Shown in pieces: positions 1 through 8,905 of a stretch of DNA of 39,273 bases. This DNA comes from Chloroflexota bacterium (GTDB taxonomy: Bacteria > Chloroflexota > Anaerolineae > Aggregatilineales > Phototrophicaceae): assembly GCA_014338005.1 (NCBI GenBank), contig QUBZ01000036.1, positions 1 to 39,273 of the forward strand, given 5' to 3'. The notes under the pieces are model-generated. The model did no database searches. It saw only the letters and a program-made list of their open reading frames with translations, and had not been told where the DNA came from. Position numbers and translations under genes: made by a program. The first letter of the stretch is position 1; each line of letters begins with the position of its first letter.

Positions 1-753
1 GACGACAGCGGCGGCAGCCGCAATGCGCTGATCGGCCCGTACACGCTGGCCGATGCCGGCGATTATTTTATCGTCGTCCGCAGCTACGATGATCGCAGCG
101 GGGCGTATGTGCTGCGTTTGCAGCGCGCTGTGCTGACGCCGATCGCCTATGGGGACGTGGCGCTGGGCGAGTTTTCATCGGAAACGCGCGCCCTGTATTA
201 CAGTTTCGAGGGGCAGCGCGGGGATGTTATCAACATCCGGGTGAACAGCGGCAGCGCGCTGGATACGCTGCTGTCCCTGCGCGGCCCGGATAATGTCGAA
301 GTCGCTTTTGACGATGACGGCGGCAGCGGCTTCGACCCGGAAGTGAACCGGCTGGTGCTGGCCCAGAGTGGCCGTTATACCCTGCTGATTAAACCGTTCC
401 TGCCGGATGATATCGGGCGCGTGACCGTGACTGTCCAGCGAGAGCTGCTGCGGTCGCTCGACCAGGGGGCGCAGCGCATCCAGCTAAACGAAAAACGCCC
501 GGCGGACGTGCTGACCTTCACCGGCGTGGAGGGCCGGCGCGTGCGGCTGGCGGTACGTATTCTGGCGGACGCCAACAGCGCGCCGGTTATCACCGTTTCG
601 CAGGGCGGGGTTACGCTGGCGACGGCGGACGCCACCCAGGTTTCTGCGCTGACGCTGGAGTTTATCGTGCCGTCAGCCGGGCCGGTCAGCGTCCAGGTCA
701 GCGACGCGAATTTCTCCCGTGTGACGCTGGAACTGGCGCTGGAAGGGGAATAA
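1..753 (+). CDS. Secreted PPC-domain protein, C-terminal part (5' truncated)
   Basis: The reading frame is open from the first base, so the gene starts outside the window; a GTG at 109 is only an internal codon. About 250 residues are visible. They hold at least two pre-peptidase C-terminal (PPC-like) beta-sandwich repeats, recognisable by the DDSGGSRNALIGPYTL and DDDGGSGFDPE segments followed by 'sGrYTLLIKPF' strands. These domains usually sit at the C-terminus of exported proteases or surface proteins and are exported with them. The last ~100 residues are a further beta-rich region I cannot name. No catalytic motif is visible, so the function of the whole protein is unknown. It converges on the phosphofructokinase gene, with a GC-rich hairpin between the two stops. 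Confidence 0.75.
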   Translation, partial: DDSGGSRNALIGPYTLADAGDYFIVVRSYDDRSGAYVLRLQRAVLTPIAYGDVALGEFSSETRALYYSFEGQRGDVINIRVNSGSALDTLLSLRGPDNVEVAFDDDGGSGFDPEVNRLVLAQSGRYTLLIKPFLPDDIGRVTVTVQRELLRSLDQGAQRIQLNEKRPADVLTFTGVEGRRVRLAVRILADANSAPVITVSQGGVTLATADATQVSALTLEFIVPSAGPVSVQVSDANFSRVTLELALEGE

Positions 754-770
754 ATCCAGAGGGACGAACA

Positions 771-792
771 GGGCGGGTTTGAAAACCCGCCC
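771..792. repeat. GC-rich palindrome between convergent genes (GGGCGGGTTT family)
   Basis: GGGCGGGTTT at 771-780 is mirrored by AAACCCGCCC at 783-792. It lies between two convergent stop codons and could end both transcripts, although neither side has a strong T-run. The same core recurs at 6958-6987, and related GGGGCGG/CCGCCCC hairpins occur at 14261 and 28108, which points to a dispersed palindrome family. Confidence 0.55.
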
Positions 793-809
793 CCGCTGCG
801 GAAAAAGTT

Positions 810-1958
810 TTACGTCAGGAACATGGGCATCCCGAAGATGTGACGGATGCGCGGGCGGTAGCTGTCAATGTCGTATAGTTCCGGCACATTCACGCGCTTT
901 TTGCCCTGCGACAGCGTGGCAATCGGCACGTCGCTGTAAACGCCGCGCTGCAAACACACCAGCCGCCCCGATTCGCCGCGTTCGATCAGCCCCATCGCCA
1001 TCTGGGCGTAGTTAAAGGCCACCATCAGGTCGAGCGAGTCCGGCGCGCCGCTCCGCATCAGGTAGGCCACCTGCTGATAGATGATGTTCTGGCCGGTCAG
1101 CCGCTGGAGCGCGTCGCCGACTTCCTTGCCGATGCCGCCCAGTTTGCGGTGGCCGTAGGCGTCCGCCTCGCCGCTTTCCAACACCTGGCCGTCAATCGGG
1201 TGCGCGCCTTCGGAAACCGTCAGCACGGCGTAATTGCTGGGGTTGGATTTTTTATCCTTCATAATCAGGTCGGCCAGTTTGTTGACATCAAACGGCACTT
1301 CGGAGATCAGCGCCCGGTCGGCCCCGGCCAGGTAGGCCGCGATCAGCGATGTTTCGCCGGAGTTGCGGCCAAACAGCTCCACCACCGCGATACGTTCGTG
1401 CGACCCCGCCGAAGTCCGCAGGTTGTGGATGAACTCCACGCTGCGGGTGACGGCGGTCGAAAAACCGATGCAGTAGTCCGTACCGTATACGTCGTTATCC
1501 ATCGTCTTGGGAATGCCGATGACACGCACGCCTTCGTGGTGCATCCGTTCACCGTAGCTCAGGGTGTCGTCGCCGCCGATGGGAATCAGCGCGTCAATCT
1601 TCAGGTGTTCGATCACTTTCAGCACGTGGTCGGTGCAGTCCACGATTTCCGGGTAGGTTTCGCCTTCCTGCACAAGGAAAGCCGGCATGTTCTTGGATTT
1701 CACTTTAGAGGGATTGGTACGCGACGTGTGCAGGAAAGTGCCGCCGGAGCGGTCAATGCGGCGCACTTTCTCTCGATCCAGCGGAATGACATAGTTGGAA
1801 TTATCCTCGGCGTCGAGGTTATATTCCAGCAGGCCGGCCCAGCCCCGGCGGATTCCTAGGACCTCATAGCCGTTATCCATCGCCCGGTTGACGATCTGTT
1901 TGATGCAGGGGTTCAGGCCCGGAACGTCGCCGCCCCCCGTTAAGACTGCGATACGCAT
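810..1958 (-). CDS. pfp: 6-phosphofructokinase, probably pyrophosphate-dependent type
   Basis: A 382-aa cytoplasmic enzyme that phosphorylates fructose 6-phosphate at C1. The N-terminal loop GGGDVPGLN (residues 8-16) is the PFK phosphate-binding motif. GGDDT is at 128-132 and PKTMDND at 150-156. In ATP-using PFKs the matching positions are glycines (GGDGS, PGTIDND). Asp131 and Lys151 here are the residues known to exclude ATP and favour pyrophosphate, so PPi use is inferred from family knowledge. [17 protein letters not shown] sequence ([13 protein letters not shown]) and FGRNSG are the fructose-6-phosphate side. The ATG has an upstream AAGGTG. It diverges from the aldolase gene, the next glycolytic step, across 245 bp. 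An ATP enzyme of the mixed group III is the alternative. Confidence 0.88.
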   Translation of the reverse strand: MRIAVLTGGGDVPGLNPCIKQIVNRAMDNGYEVLGIRRGWAGLLEYNLDAEDNSNYVIPLDREKVRRIDRSGGTFLHTSRTNPSKVKSKNMPAFLVQEGETYPEIVDCTDHVLKVIEHLKIDALIPIGGDDTLSYGERMHHEGVRVIGIPKTMDNDVYGTDYCIGFSTAVTRSVEFIHNLRTSAGSHERIAVVELFGRNSGETSLIAAYLAGADRALISEVPFDVNKLADLIMKDKKSNPSNYAVLTVSEGAHPIDGQVLESGEADAYGHRKLGGIGKEVGDALQRLTGQNIIYQQVAYLMRSGAPDSLDLMVAFNYAQMAMGLIERGESGRLVCLQRGVYSDVPIATLSQGKKRVNVPELYDIDSYRPRIRHIFGMPMFLT

Positions 1959-2115
1959 GGTTTTTTCACCTTAAAATCGTTAATTTGTGCAATGTGTGGG
2001 TGTGATTATCTCACAACCTTCGATATTACCACAGCTTGCCGCCTTCGCCCACAATATCGCGGACAAAACTCACGCCTTAGACGGTACATGCGGCGTCCCC
2101 CAGGCCGTTTTTTCG

Positions 2116-2124
2116 TGGTATACT
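2116..2124 (+). promoter_or_regulatory. Extended -10 promoter for the aldolase gene
   Basis: TGG followed by TATACT (2119-2124) forms an extended -10 about 80 bp before the aldolase start. No clear -35 is visible 17 bp upstream, which is common for extended -10 promoters. Confidence 0.4.
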
Positions 2125-2203
2125 GTTACAAAATATCAGCCGCAGATTTCTTCCTGCGATTTTTCAAAAAACACCCCGTCAGCAAACGGAAAGGAAACCC
2201 ATC

Positions 2204-3304
2204 ATGGCAATCGCTTTTGCCCCTGAAACGACGCTGGATATTAACAAAATAGCCGAACTGCTCGGCGGCGAGGCCGAGACGCTGCTCCAGCACACCAGCA
2301 GCACCATCTCCAAAGAGCAGCTTCATCTGCCCGGCCCGGATTTCCTGGATCGCACCTGGATGAACTCCGACCGATCGCCGCAGGTGCTGCGGAGCCTGGC
2401 GCAGATGTACAATCATGGCCGGCTGTCCGGGACGGGTTATCTGTCCATCCTGCCGGTAGACCAGGGCATCGAACACTCGGCGGGCGCGTCGTTCGCCAAA
2501 AACCCAGCCTACTTCGACCCAGAAAACATCGTCAAGCTGGCGATTGAGGGCGGCTGCAATGCGGTCGCTTCTACCTTCGGCGTATTAGGCGCGGTGGCGC
2601 GCAAGTATGCCCACAAAATCCCCTTCATGGTCAAAATCAACCACAACGAACTGCTGACCTATCCGAACCGCTTCGACCAGGTTATGTTCGGCACGATCAA
2701 GGAAGCCTGGAATATGGGCGCGGTGGCGGTCGGCGCGACGGTGTATTTTGGCTCGGCGGAAAGCACCCGCCAGATCGTGGAAGTGGCCGAGGCGTTCGCT
2801 TACGCACATGAACTGGGCATGGCAACGGTGCTGTGGTGCTACCTGCGGAACCCGGCCTTTAAGGTCAACGGCACGAACTACGAAACCTCTGCCGACCTGA
2901 GCGGCCAGGGCAACCACCTGGGCGTGACCATCCAGGCGGACATCGTGAAACAAAAACTGCCGGAAAGCAACGGCGGCTACAAAGCCCTGAACACCGGCGG
3001 TTCGTCCTACGGCAAGCTGGACGAGCGCATCTATACCAAACTGACCTCCGACAACCCGATTGACCTGACCCGCTACCAGGTGGCGAACTGCTACATGGGG
3101 CGCGTTGGCCTCATCAATTCCGGCGGGGCCAGCGGCTCAAACGATCTGGCCGAAGCGGTCAAGACGGCGGTCATCAACAAACGCGCCGGCGGGACCGGCC
3201 TCATCAGCGGGCGTAAGGCCTTCCAGCGCCCGATGGCCGAGGGCATCCAGCTTCTCAACGCCATCCAGGACGTGTACCTGTGCCAGGACGTGACCATCGC
3301 CTAG
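2204..3304 (+). CDS. fbaB: Class I fructose-bisphosphate aldolase (FbaB/DhnA type)
   Basis: A 366-aa enzyme that cleaves fructose 1,6-bisphosphate to dihydroxyacetone phosphate and glyceraldehyde 3-phosphate, or runs the reverse reaction, through a lysine Schiff base without a metal. I recognise it by near-identity in many stretches to E. coli Fba[18 protein letters not shown] near residue 82, [10 protein letters not shown] near 115, [10 protein letters not shown] near 170, [16 protein letters not shown] near 292, and a C-terminal [11 protein letters not shown]. Lys249 in ADIVKQK is the likely Schiff-base lysine by comparison with the archaeal-type family. The start has AAGGAA eight bases upstream. 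It diverges from the phosphofructokinase gene and ends at a strong terminator, so it is probably monocistronic. Confidence 0.95.
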   Translation: MAIAFAPETTLDINKIAELLGGEAETLLQHTSSTISKEQLHLPGPDFLDRTWMNSDRSPQVLRSLAQMYNHGRLSGTGYLSILPVDQGIEHSAGASFAKNPAYFDPENIVKLAIEGGCNAVASTFGVLGAVARKYAHKIPFMVKINHNELLTYPNRFDQVMFGTIKEAWNMGAVAVGATVYFGSAESTRQIVEVAEAFAYAHELGMATVLWCYLRNPAFKVNGTNYETSADLSGQGNHLGVTIQADIVKQKLPESNGGYKALNTGGSSYGKLDERIYTKLTSDNPIDLTRYQVANCYMGRVGLINSGGASGSNDLAEAVKTAVINKRAGGTGLISGRKAFQRPMAEGIQLLNAIQDVYLCQDVTIA

Positions 3305-3330
3305 AGCGTCCGGTCATGGCAGCAAGCAGC

Positions 3331-3370
3331 CGGGGCATGGTTTAACGCCATGCCCCGTTTATTTTTTATT
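3331..3370 (+). terminator. Rho-independent terminator after the aldolase gene
   Basis: CGGGGCATGG (3331-3340) pairs perfectly with CCATGCCCCG (3348-3357) around a 7-nt loop. It is followed by a T-rich tail at 3358-3370 that runs into the stop of the convergent methyltransferase gene. Confidence 0.85.
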
Positions 3371-4208
3371 CGAGCAGTGATTTTTGCTGAAGCGGGATGG
3401 ATAACTGGTAAGCCGGGGCAAAATTGGTGATAAGCACTTCTTTATTAAGAACGCGCGCGGTGTTTTCCTTTCCTACCCGCATACCTGAAGAAGACTCAAC
3501 TGGGATCATAACATATTGGCCGAAAAGATCGTGGATAGCCGGACGATCATAAGAAGACAGTATCCACTTGCACCTGGTTTTAGCAAGGCGCTCAGATAAC
3601 CGCCGGTGGGTGTCCCAGTCGCGCATGTTGTGGGCGTAGTTAACGCCATTGTCAGGATATGGCGGGTCAATATACATAACCGTGCCAGCCCGGTCATAAC
3701 GATCAAGACACTCGGCCCAATCCAGATTTTCGATAATTACGGTTTGCAGCCGCTTGTAGACAGGTTCGATCCGCTGGCGAAGAGTCTTGATTGCTCCAAT
3801 AAGCCGATTGCCGTGACCACCATCACTGATACTAGTCTGGAAACGCGGATACTTAAGTTCGCCGCCCCAACCCGCCATGATGATATAATAAAACCGGTAA
3901 GCACGTTCAACATCAGAAAGAGTCTTTGGGTCAAGGCTGGCGAGGCGTTCAAATTCGGCGCGGGAAGCCAGAGTCCATTCAAAACAGGCGATTAGTGCTT
4001 CTGGCTTCTCTTTGATAACGCGGAAGAAATTAATCAGGTCTTGATCTATATCATTGATGATTTCTACCGGGCTGGGTGGTTTGCCGAATAATACCCAGGC
4101 TGCGCCGGCGAAAGGTTCAACATAACAGGTATGTTCCGGCAAAAGCGAGATGATTTGTTTTCTCAGGCGGGATTTTCCGCCTACCCACTTAATCGGGCTG
4201 TTTATCAT
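3366..4208 (-). CDS. D12-class DNA adenine N6-methyltransferase of an R-M unit
   Basis: About 280 aa; transfers a methyl group from S-adenosylmethionine to adenine N6 in a specific DNA site. Motif X WVGGKSRL is near the N-terminus, motif I is YVEPFAGAAWV, and catalytic motif IV is DPPYPDNG; SSYDRP follows near the C-terminus, as in Dam/phage-type alpha-group enzymes. The open frame reaches 4256, but the family start MINSPIKWVGGK is the ATG at 4208, and the extra 16 residues would run across an inverted repeat. The Shine-Dalgarno sequence is weak. It diverges from an HTH-nuclease protein, so it probably protects host sites from that partner. GC content is lower than in the neighbours, consistent with horizontal transfer. 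The recognition site cannot be read from sequence. Confidence 0.88.
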   Translation of the reverse strand: MINSPIKWVGGKSRLRKQIISLLPEHTCYVEPFAGAAWVLFGKPPSPVEIINDIDQDLINFFRVIKEKPEALIACFEWTLASRAEFERLASLDPKTLSDVERAYRFYYIIMAGWGGELKYPRFQTSISDGGHGNRLIGAIKTLRQRIEPVYKRLQTVIIENLDWAECLDRYDRAGTVMYIDPPYPDNGVNYAHNMRDWDTHRRLSERLAKTRCKWILSSYDRPAIHDLFGQYVMIPVESSSGMRVGKENTARVLNKEVLITNFAPAYQLSIPLQQKSLLE

Positions 4209-4246
4209 ACTTTTTACTCGATCTCGCGCTTCAAGCTGCCTGCATT

Positions 4247-4262
4247 GTACATGCAAATGTAC
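4247..4262. promoter_or_regulatory. Inverted repeat, candidate operator 1 of the R-M unit
   Basis: GTACAT-GCAA-ATGTAC is a perfect 6-bp inverted repeat in the divergent promoter region, nearer to the methyltransferase gene. XRE-type controllers bind such palindromes; binding here is inferred. Confidence 0.5.
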
Positions 4263-4275
4263 CGGTTGAATAGCG

Positions 4276-4292
4276 TGTCTCTAACAGAGACA
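4276..4292. promoter_or_regulatory. Inverted repeat, candidate operator 2 of the R-M unit
   Basis: TGTCTC-TAACA-GAGACA is a second perfect 6-bp inverted repeat, 21 bp before the ATG of the HTH-nuclease gene. A TTGAAT at 4266-4271 and CATTCT at 4291-4296 could be promoter elements overlapping it. The position fits autoregulation by the HTH domain. Confidence 0.5.
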
Positions 4293-4313
4293 TTCTAGTG
4301 CGTTTGTTTTAAT

Positions 4314-5387
4314 ATGTCAAGACCACTGCCCCCGGAGATCACTTTTCGGCGTTTCGGCCAAAAACTGCGAACGCTGCGAACAGCACATGGGCTGACGCTT
4401 AAGGAATTAGCGCAATCTTTGGGCTACAGCCGGCACGGCTATATCAGTGAATTGGAAACTGGCAAAAAAATCCCTACTGCCGAGTTGGTTTTAAAAACAG
4501 CGCGTATCTTTGGCATCACTACCGATGCTCTTTTAAATGACGAATTGGATTTAACCCACCATCGAGGAATCGTTTTGGACGGAATACCCTTTGTAGATAG
4601 GCCCCCAACCTTCTCCGAAATCGAGCGGATTCGGCTTATCCTCAGCACTTACCAGGATGGAACGGGCATGAACGAGGGTGGGCGAAAACCCGGATGGCGG
4701 GATTTTGAGCGGTCGGTTGCCACAGCTTTGGGTGGCGACGCACCGGAAAGCAAGTTCATTTTCGACGTGCTGCTGTTTGACCCCGAAAAACCGGGTATCA
4801 AATATGGTCTGTCCTGCAAAATGGGCAACCAACTGGACAGGATTGATCGTCAGGGACGTGCATTTATGGAATTGTCCAATTCCTATAAAAAATTCTGGGA
4901 TCACCTCAATTCAAAAGGAATCACACACGACAACTTCAAAAATGAAGCCGCCCAGGCCGGTATTGCGCTGGTTGAACTGGTCAAAAACTGGCACGTTCAG
5001 GAAAGCCTGGCATATGGCGGAAATATTGATATTCAGAGAAGTTCATATCTGGTTTTATCCTACAATGCGGAGGGGTGGTATCAGCTTCATCAGTTCCCTC
5101 TGGAATTTCCTGATCCGGCTCAACTCGACTGGCGTTTTCCAACCAGACAGCAGCACGGGCAAACGATTACCGGCAATTTAAGAGCATATGATCGTGAAGG
5201 CATGGTCTTTGAATGGTACGGCGAGTCGGGTGGTCAGCTCAAGTATTACCCTCCTATCAGCCAGGCCACCTGGGCATCGCAGCGGTTTCAACTGGAGCCG
5301 CTGCCAGGTCGTATAGAAGACAGTTTGATAGCGAAAGTCAAACTCTATTTTCCCGATCAATGGGACAGGACTTACCGGGGCGAATAG
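4314..5387 (+). CDS. XRE helix-turn-helix fused to a putative restriction endonuclease
   Basis: 357 aa. Residues 10-72 form an XRE/HTH_3 domain (LRTLRTAHGLTLKELAQSL, then GYISELETGKK). The remaining ~285 residues match no family I can name with certainty. In them Glu132, Asp151 (FDVLLFD) and Ser167-Cys168-Lys169 (LSCKM) are spaced like a PD-(D/E)xK nuclease core, with S/C replacing the usual acid. A long beta-rich C-terminus could read the target. It is divergent from an adenine methyltransferase 105 bp away, which makes a type II restriction endonuclease carrying its own controller domain the best reading. That function is inference. Codon use is more AT-rich than the flanking genes, suggesting transfer. 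A pure regulator is the alternative. Confidence 0.7.
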   Translation: MSRPLPPEITFRRFGQKLRTLRTAHGLTLKELAQSLGYSRHGYISELETGKKIPTAELVLKTARIFGITTDALLNDELDLTHHRGIVLDGIPFVDRPPTFSEIERIRLILSTYQDGTGMNEGGRKPGWRDFERSVATALGGDAPESKFIFDVLLFDPEKPGIKYGLSCKMGNQLDRIDRQGRAFMELSNSYKKFWDHLNSKGITHDNFKNEAAQAGIALVELVKNWHVQESLAYGGNIDIQRSSYLVLSYNAEGWYQLHQFPLEFPDPAQLDWRFPTRQQHGQTITGNLRAYDREGMVFEWYGESGGQLKYYPPISQATWASQRFQLEPLPGRIEDSLIAKVKLYFPDQWDRTYRGE

Positions 5388-5415
5388 TCGTCACGCAGCT
5401 TAACCGCGCCAGTTT

Positions 5416-6891
5416 TTATGATGATTGCCCCTTTTTGCGGATAAGCTGCCACCCGTCGCGCAGGCTCCACGCCCCCACCAGGCCGAAGGCGAATACGTAC
5501 AGGCACAGGTACGGCGCGACCGCCGGGTTTCGGGTTTGCAGCGCCAATTCCACACCCCACAGCGCATACAGCGCCAGCGCCAGCTCGACCCAGGCGTTAT
5601 GGTCGGCGCGCAGGGCGTAGCTGCTTTTTTGCCAGCTAAAAGCGAACTTGGGCGTGCGCCGGAACTCGCCGCCCCGCCGCAGCAGGCCGTTGATAACGGC
5701 GCGGCTGTTGTTCCAGGCGATGCCCGTCCCCAGCGCCAGCAGCACCGGGAAAACCAGCAGACGGCGTTTCCAGTCCGGGTAAAGCTGCTGCTGGCTGACC
5801 ACATACACCAGCGGCGGGGCCAGCCCCAACATCCCCAGCAGACCGAGCGGCACATCGTCCAGCACGCGCAGGCTTAACATAGGCGGCGTCAGCAGCAGCA
5901 GGATAAGCATCAGCGGGTGCGGCAGATACTGGCACAGGTGCAGGGTCGCCATAAAGCGTTGGATGACCGTAAAACGCGAACGCCACACCGGGAACAGCAT
6001 ATAAGTAAGCGTCTGCGTGCTGCCCCTGGCCCAGCGTGCCTGCTGCTGTTTGTAGGCCGCTATTTGCGGCGGTAGTTCCGCCGGCACGACCACATCCGGC
6101 AGATACAAAAAGCGCCAGCCTTTCAACTGCGCGCGATAGCTCAAATCCAGGTCTTCCGTCAGCGTCAGGTCACGCCAGCCGCCTGCCGCGCGGATGCAGT
6201 CCGTCCGCCACACGCCGCCCGAACCGTTAAAACTCATCAACAGCCCGGCGCGGCTGCGGGCGGTTTGCTCCACCACAAAATGCCCGTCCAGCGCCAGCGT
6301 TTGGCTCCAGGTGAGCAGGTTGGTGAAGGTATTCAGGTGTCCCCAGCGCGTCTGCACCATGCCCAGTTTCGGGTCAGCCGCCAGGAACGGCACCGTGCGC
6401 CGCAGAAAATCCGGCGCCGGCACAAAGTCCGCGTCCAGCACCAGCACCAGTTCCGCGTCGGTGAGCGACAGGCCATACGCCAGCGCGCCGGCTTTGTAGC
6501 CGATGCGCTCCTCTCGCCGGATATGGTGGATGTTCAACCCGGTTTCGCGCAAAAACGCGATACACTCCGCCGCGATCTGGCTGGTGTCGTCGGTCGAGTC
6601 GTCCAGCAGCTGCACCGACAGCCGTTCGTAGGGGTAATCCAGCGCGGCGACCGCCTCTAACAGCCGTTTAACGACGTGATGCTCGTTGTAAATAGGAAGC
6701 TGCACGACGACGGTCGGCCATTCGCCGACGGCGGGTGTTTGCAGAACTCGACGGCGGCAGCGCCAGAAAATCAATAAAAAAAGTATCGTACTGGATGCAT
6801 ATACAGCCAGCAGCAGCGCACAAATAAGGTATAAAATCATCAGTGCTGTAATCATCGCCGCGAGTTTAGCGAGTGAGGTCACTGCTGGCAA
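5416..6891 (-). CDS. Processive family 2 glycosyltransferase, membrane-bound
   Basis: 491 aa, similar to cellulose-synthase-like/CslA beta-glycan synthases that move sugar from a nucleotide-sugar to a growing polysaccharide at the inner membrane. One or two membrane segments (13-43) precede the GT-A domain. Catalytic residues are all present: LPIYNE (65-70), Asp97-Asp98 in LLDDST, Asp153-x-Asp155, Thr245-Glu246-Asp247 and QxxRW at 283-287. Several C-terminal membrane segments follow from about 310. The longest frame begins with TTG at 6891; an ATG at 6855 starts just before the first membrane helix, and neither has a clear ribosome site, so the start is open. Product (glucan, mannan or glycolipid) cannot be set. 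It stands alone, with no PilZ or export partner. Confidence 0.85.
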   Translation of the reverse strand: MPAVTSLAKLAAMITALMILYLICALLLAVYASSTILFLLIFWRCRRRVLQTPAVGEWPTVVVQLPIYNEHHVVKRLLEAVAALDYPYERLSVQLLDDSTDDTSQIAAECIAFLRETGLNIHHIRREERIGYKAGALAYGLSLTDAELVLVLDADFVPAPDFLRRTVPFLAADPKLGMVQTRWGHLNTFTNLLTWSQTLALDGHFVVEQTARSRAGLLMSFNGSGGVWRTDCIRAAGGWRDLTLTEDLDLSYRAQLKGWRFLYLPDVVVPAELPPQIAAYKQQQARWARGSTQTLTYMLFPVWRSRFTVIQRFMATLHLCQYLPHPLMLILLLLTPPMLSLRVLDDVPLGLLGMLGLAPPLVYVVSQQQLYPDWKRRLLVFPVLLALGTGIAWNNSRAVINGLLRRGGEFRRTPKFAFSWQKSSYALRADHNAWVELALALYALWGVELALQTRNPAVAPYLCLYVFAFGLVGAWSLRDGWQLIRKKGQSS

Positions 6892-6957
6892 GGGGCAGAA
6901 TAAATTATAACGAACAATTACCCGAATGGCCGCCCATTGTCATTTTTGCGTTTTTCT

Positions 6958-6987
6958 GTAGGGGCGGGTTTGGAAACCCACCCCTAC
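6958..6987. repeat. Palindromic element, GTAGGGGCGGGTTT family
   Basis: GTAGGGGCGGGTTT (6958-6971) and AAACCCACCCCTAC (6974-6987) pair along 14 positions with one C-A mismatch. It sits between the aldo/keto reductase stop and the glycosyltransferase start. The full form resembles dispersed palindromes common in Chloroflexota genomes; here it may also act as a transcript end. Confidence 0.6.
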
Positions 6988-6994
6988 CGGACAG

Positions 6995-7951
6995 TCAGGG
7001 GTTGGCCTGGAGAAAAGCGTTGATGCGCGACAGATCGGCTTCGGTCAGCCGAAAATCCGCCGCGCCGATGAAACCGTCCACCTGGTCCGGGCGGCGCGCG
7101 CCGACGATGGCGCCCGTAACTGCCGGGTTGTGCAGCGTCCAGGCGACGGCGGCCTCGGCTGCCGTCCGGCCATGCGCGGCAGCGATTTCGACCAGCAGAT
7201 CGGCCAGCCTGAGATTGCGCGACAGGCGCGGCTCCTGGAATTCCTCGTCACCCCGCCGCCAGTCATCCGCCGGGAAAGCGGCGACCCGCTCGCGGCTCAT
7301 TTTGCCGGTCAGCAGCCCCGACTGCATCGGCGAGTAGACGATCACGCCAATGTTCTGTTCCAGGCAGTAGGGTAAAATCTCGTCCTCCACCTGGCGTTTG
7401 ATGAGCGAATAAGGCGGCTGGAGCGAGGTGACGGGCGCGATGGCCTGGGCGCGTTTGAGCTGCGGCACATCAAAGTTCGACACGCCGATATAACGCACCT
7501 TGCCGGCCTTCTGGATGTCCACCAGCGTACTCCAGCCTTCTTCGATGTCCTCGTCCGGGTCCGGCCAGTGAATCTGGTACAGGTCAATCACCTCGACCTG
7601 AAGGCGGCGCAGGCTGTCCTCAACTTCCTGTAAGATAGACTCGCGTTTGAGATTGCCGTACACCATACCCTTATCATCCCACCGCAGCTCACATTTGGTG
7701 AAGATGTAAGGTTTTTCCGCCAGCCCTTTGACCGCCCGCGCCACCACTTCTTCCGAGTGGCCCAGGCCGTAAACGGCGGCGGTGTCAATCCAGTTGATGC
7801 CCAGATCAAGCGCCCGGTGAATGGTTTTGATGGACTCCTCGTCGTCCTGCGGCCCCCAGGCGTACTCCCACCCGCCGCCGCCCAGCGCCCAGGCGCCAAA
7901 GCCGATGGGCGTAATCATCAGGTCGCTGTTCCCCAGTCGTCGTTTTTCCAT
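6995..7951 (-). CDS. Aldo/keto reductase
   Basis: 318-aa NAD(P)H-dependent oxidoreductase that interconverts aldehydes or ketones and alcohols. The TIM-barrel family tetrad is complete: Asp56 (WIDTAAVYG), Tyr61, Lys86 (FTKC) and His128 (YQIHWPDP). GVSNFDVPQL and a C-terminal IVGARRPDQV segment that binds the cofactor phosphate are also present. The sequence is of the YhdN/sugar-type AKR group, but the substrate is unknown. The ATG has a strong GGAGGAA ribosome site. It appears to be a single gene, divergent from the membrane protein that follows. Confidence 0.92.
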   Translation of the reverse strand: MEKRRLGNSDLMITPIGFGAWALGGGGWEYAWGPQDDEESIKTIHRALDLGINWIDTAAVYGLGHSEEVVARAVKGLAEKPYIFTKCELRWDDKGMVYGNLKRESILQEVEDSLRRLQVEVIDLYQIHWPDPDEDIEEGWSTLVDIQKAGKVRYIGVSNFDVPQLKRAQAIAPVTSLQPPYSLIKRQVEDEILPYCLEQNIGVIVYSPMQSGLLTGKMSRERVAAFPADDWRRGDEEFQEPRLSRNLRLADLLVEIAAAHGRTAAEAAVAWTLHNPAVTGAIVGARRPDQVDGFIGAADFRLTEADLSRINAFLQANP

Positions 7952-8127
7952 ACGTTTCCTCCGCGAAATTTTTCATAAAGTTAACGCACCGGCCTCAAGC
8001 GCGAAAGGTATGTCGCAGACCAATCCACCGGTTCGCCCAACCGCGTTTTGTCATGGATTGTCGGTATTTGCGCGAACATCTTGACATCTTCAGCCGGGAC
8101 AAGAATTTTTACACCTACAATGGGGAT

Positions 8128-8871
8128 ATGATCGAGCGATTAATTCCCCCCGCCTGGCTGTCCATCTGGATGCGCCGCGCGCACCCGCTGGTGCAGCTTT
8201 ACCTGGGCCGACCGTCGAAGGATGGGCTGCGTTACGCGGTGTTCGGCAGCGCAGTCGGCCTGTTTTTGTTTTTTGGCAGTCTCAGCCTGCCGCTTTTGTT
8301 CCTGTTTCTGTGGCTGGCGATCCTGGTGCAGCAGGCCACCCTGGCCGCCGGGCGCATCCACGAGGCGCGCGACCATCAGACCTGGGAACTGCTGCTGGCG
8401 ACCCCCATACCCCGGCGCGACCTGCTGCTGGCGACCTGGGCCGGCAACTACTGGCGGCTGAACGGCAGTTGGGTGATGCACGTCTACCGGCTGCTTCAAG
8501 CCCTGGCCGTGATCGGCGTGATGGTGTACAGCCTGTGGCTGGCGGAATTTCCGGCCCAGCAGGCGGCGGTGCTGCTGCTGGCCGGGCTGGCGGCCATCCT
8601 GCTGCAGCCGATGAGCGAATCGTACTTCAGCGGCATGGTGGGGCTGGCCTGCGCGATCTGGTCGCGGCAGCCGGTCAGCGCGCTGGGGGCTGCCGTGCTG
8701 GGGGCGCTGCTTTACTGGTGCGCCTGTGTCGGTTTAATTATCCTGCTGCTGTTCGCCAATACCGGCGGCATCGGGCTGGGGCAGGCGGTGGCGGCGCTGC
8801 TGCTGCCGCTGTGGGCCTCGCTCGGGCTGGGGTACGCGGCCTTCCGGCTGGCGCTGCGCGCGCTGGCCTGA
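8128..8871 (+). CDS. Integral membrane protein, ABC-2 permease-like
   Basis: About 247 aa and at least six hydrophobic segments. HEARDHQTWELLLATPIPRR, between segments two and three, resembles the cytosolic loop of ABC-2 permeases and Nod/ABC exporters, where 'E+TWE-LLATPI-R' is typical; that assignment is tentative, since no ATPase gene is adjacent. The frame opens at ATG 8053, but the first 25 codons are more AT-rich than the body, look non-membrane and contain a perfect TTGACA at 8081-8086, so ATG 8128 is preferred. Neither start has a good ribosome site. Confidence 0.65.
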   Translation: MIERLIPPAWLSIWMRRAHPLVQLYLGRPSKDGLRYAVFGSAVGLFLFFGSLSLPLLFLFLWLAILVQQATLAAGRIHEARDHQTWELLLATPIPRRDLLLATWAGNYWRLNGSWVMHVYRLLQALAVIGVMVYSLWLAEFPAQQAAVLLLAGLAAILLQPMSESYFSGMVGLACAIWSRQPVSALGAAVLGALLYWCACVGLIILLLFANTGGIGLGQAVAALLLPLWASLGLGYAAFRLALRALA

Positions 8872-8905
8872 TATTCCCCCCTTAACGCCCGCGCGTTTCC
8901 AAAAT

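Noticed and set aside
4209..4256. N-terminal extension of the adenine methyltransferase
   Set aside because: Precedes the conserved motif X start and overlaps a perfect inverted repeat, so ATG 4208 is preferred.
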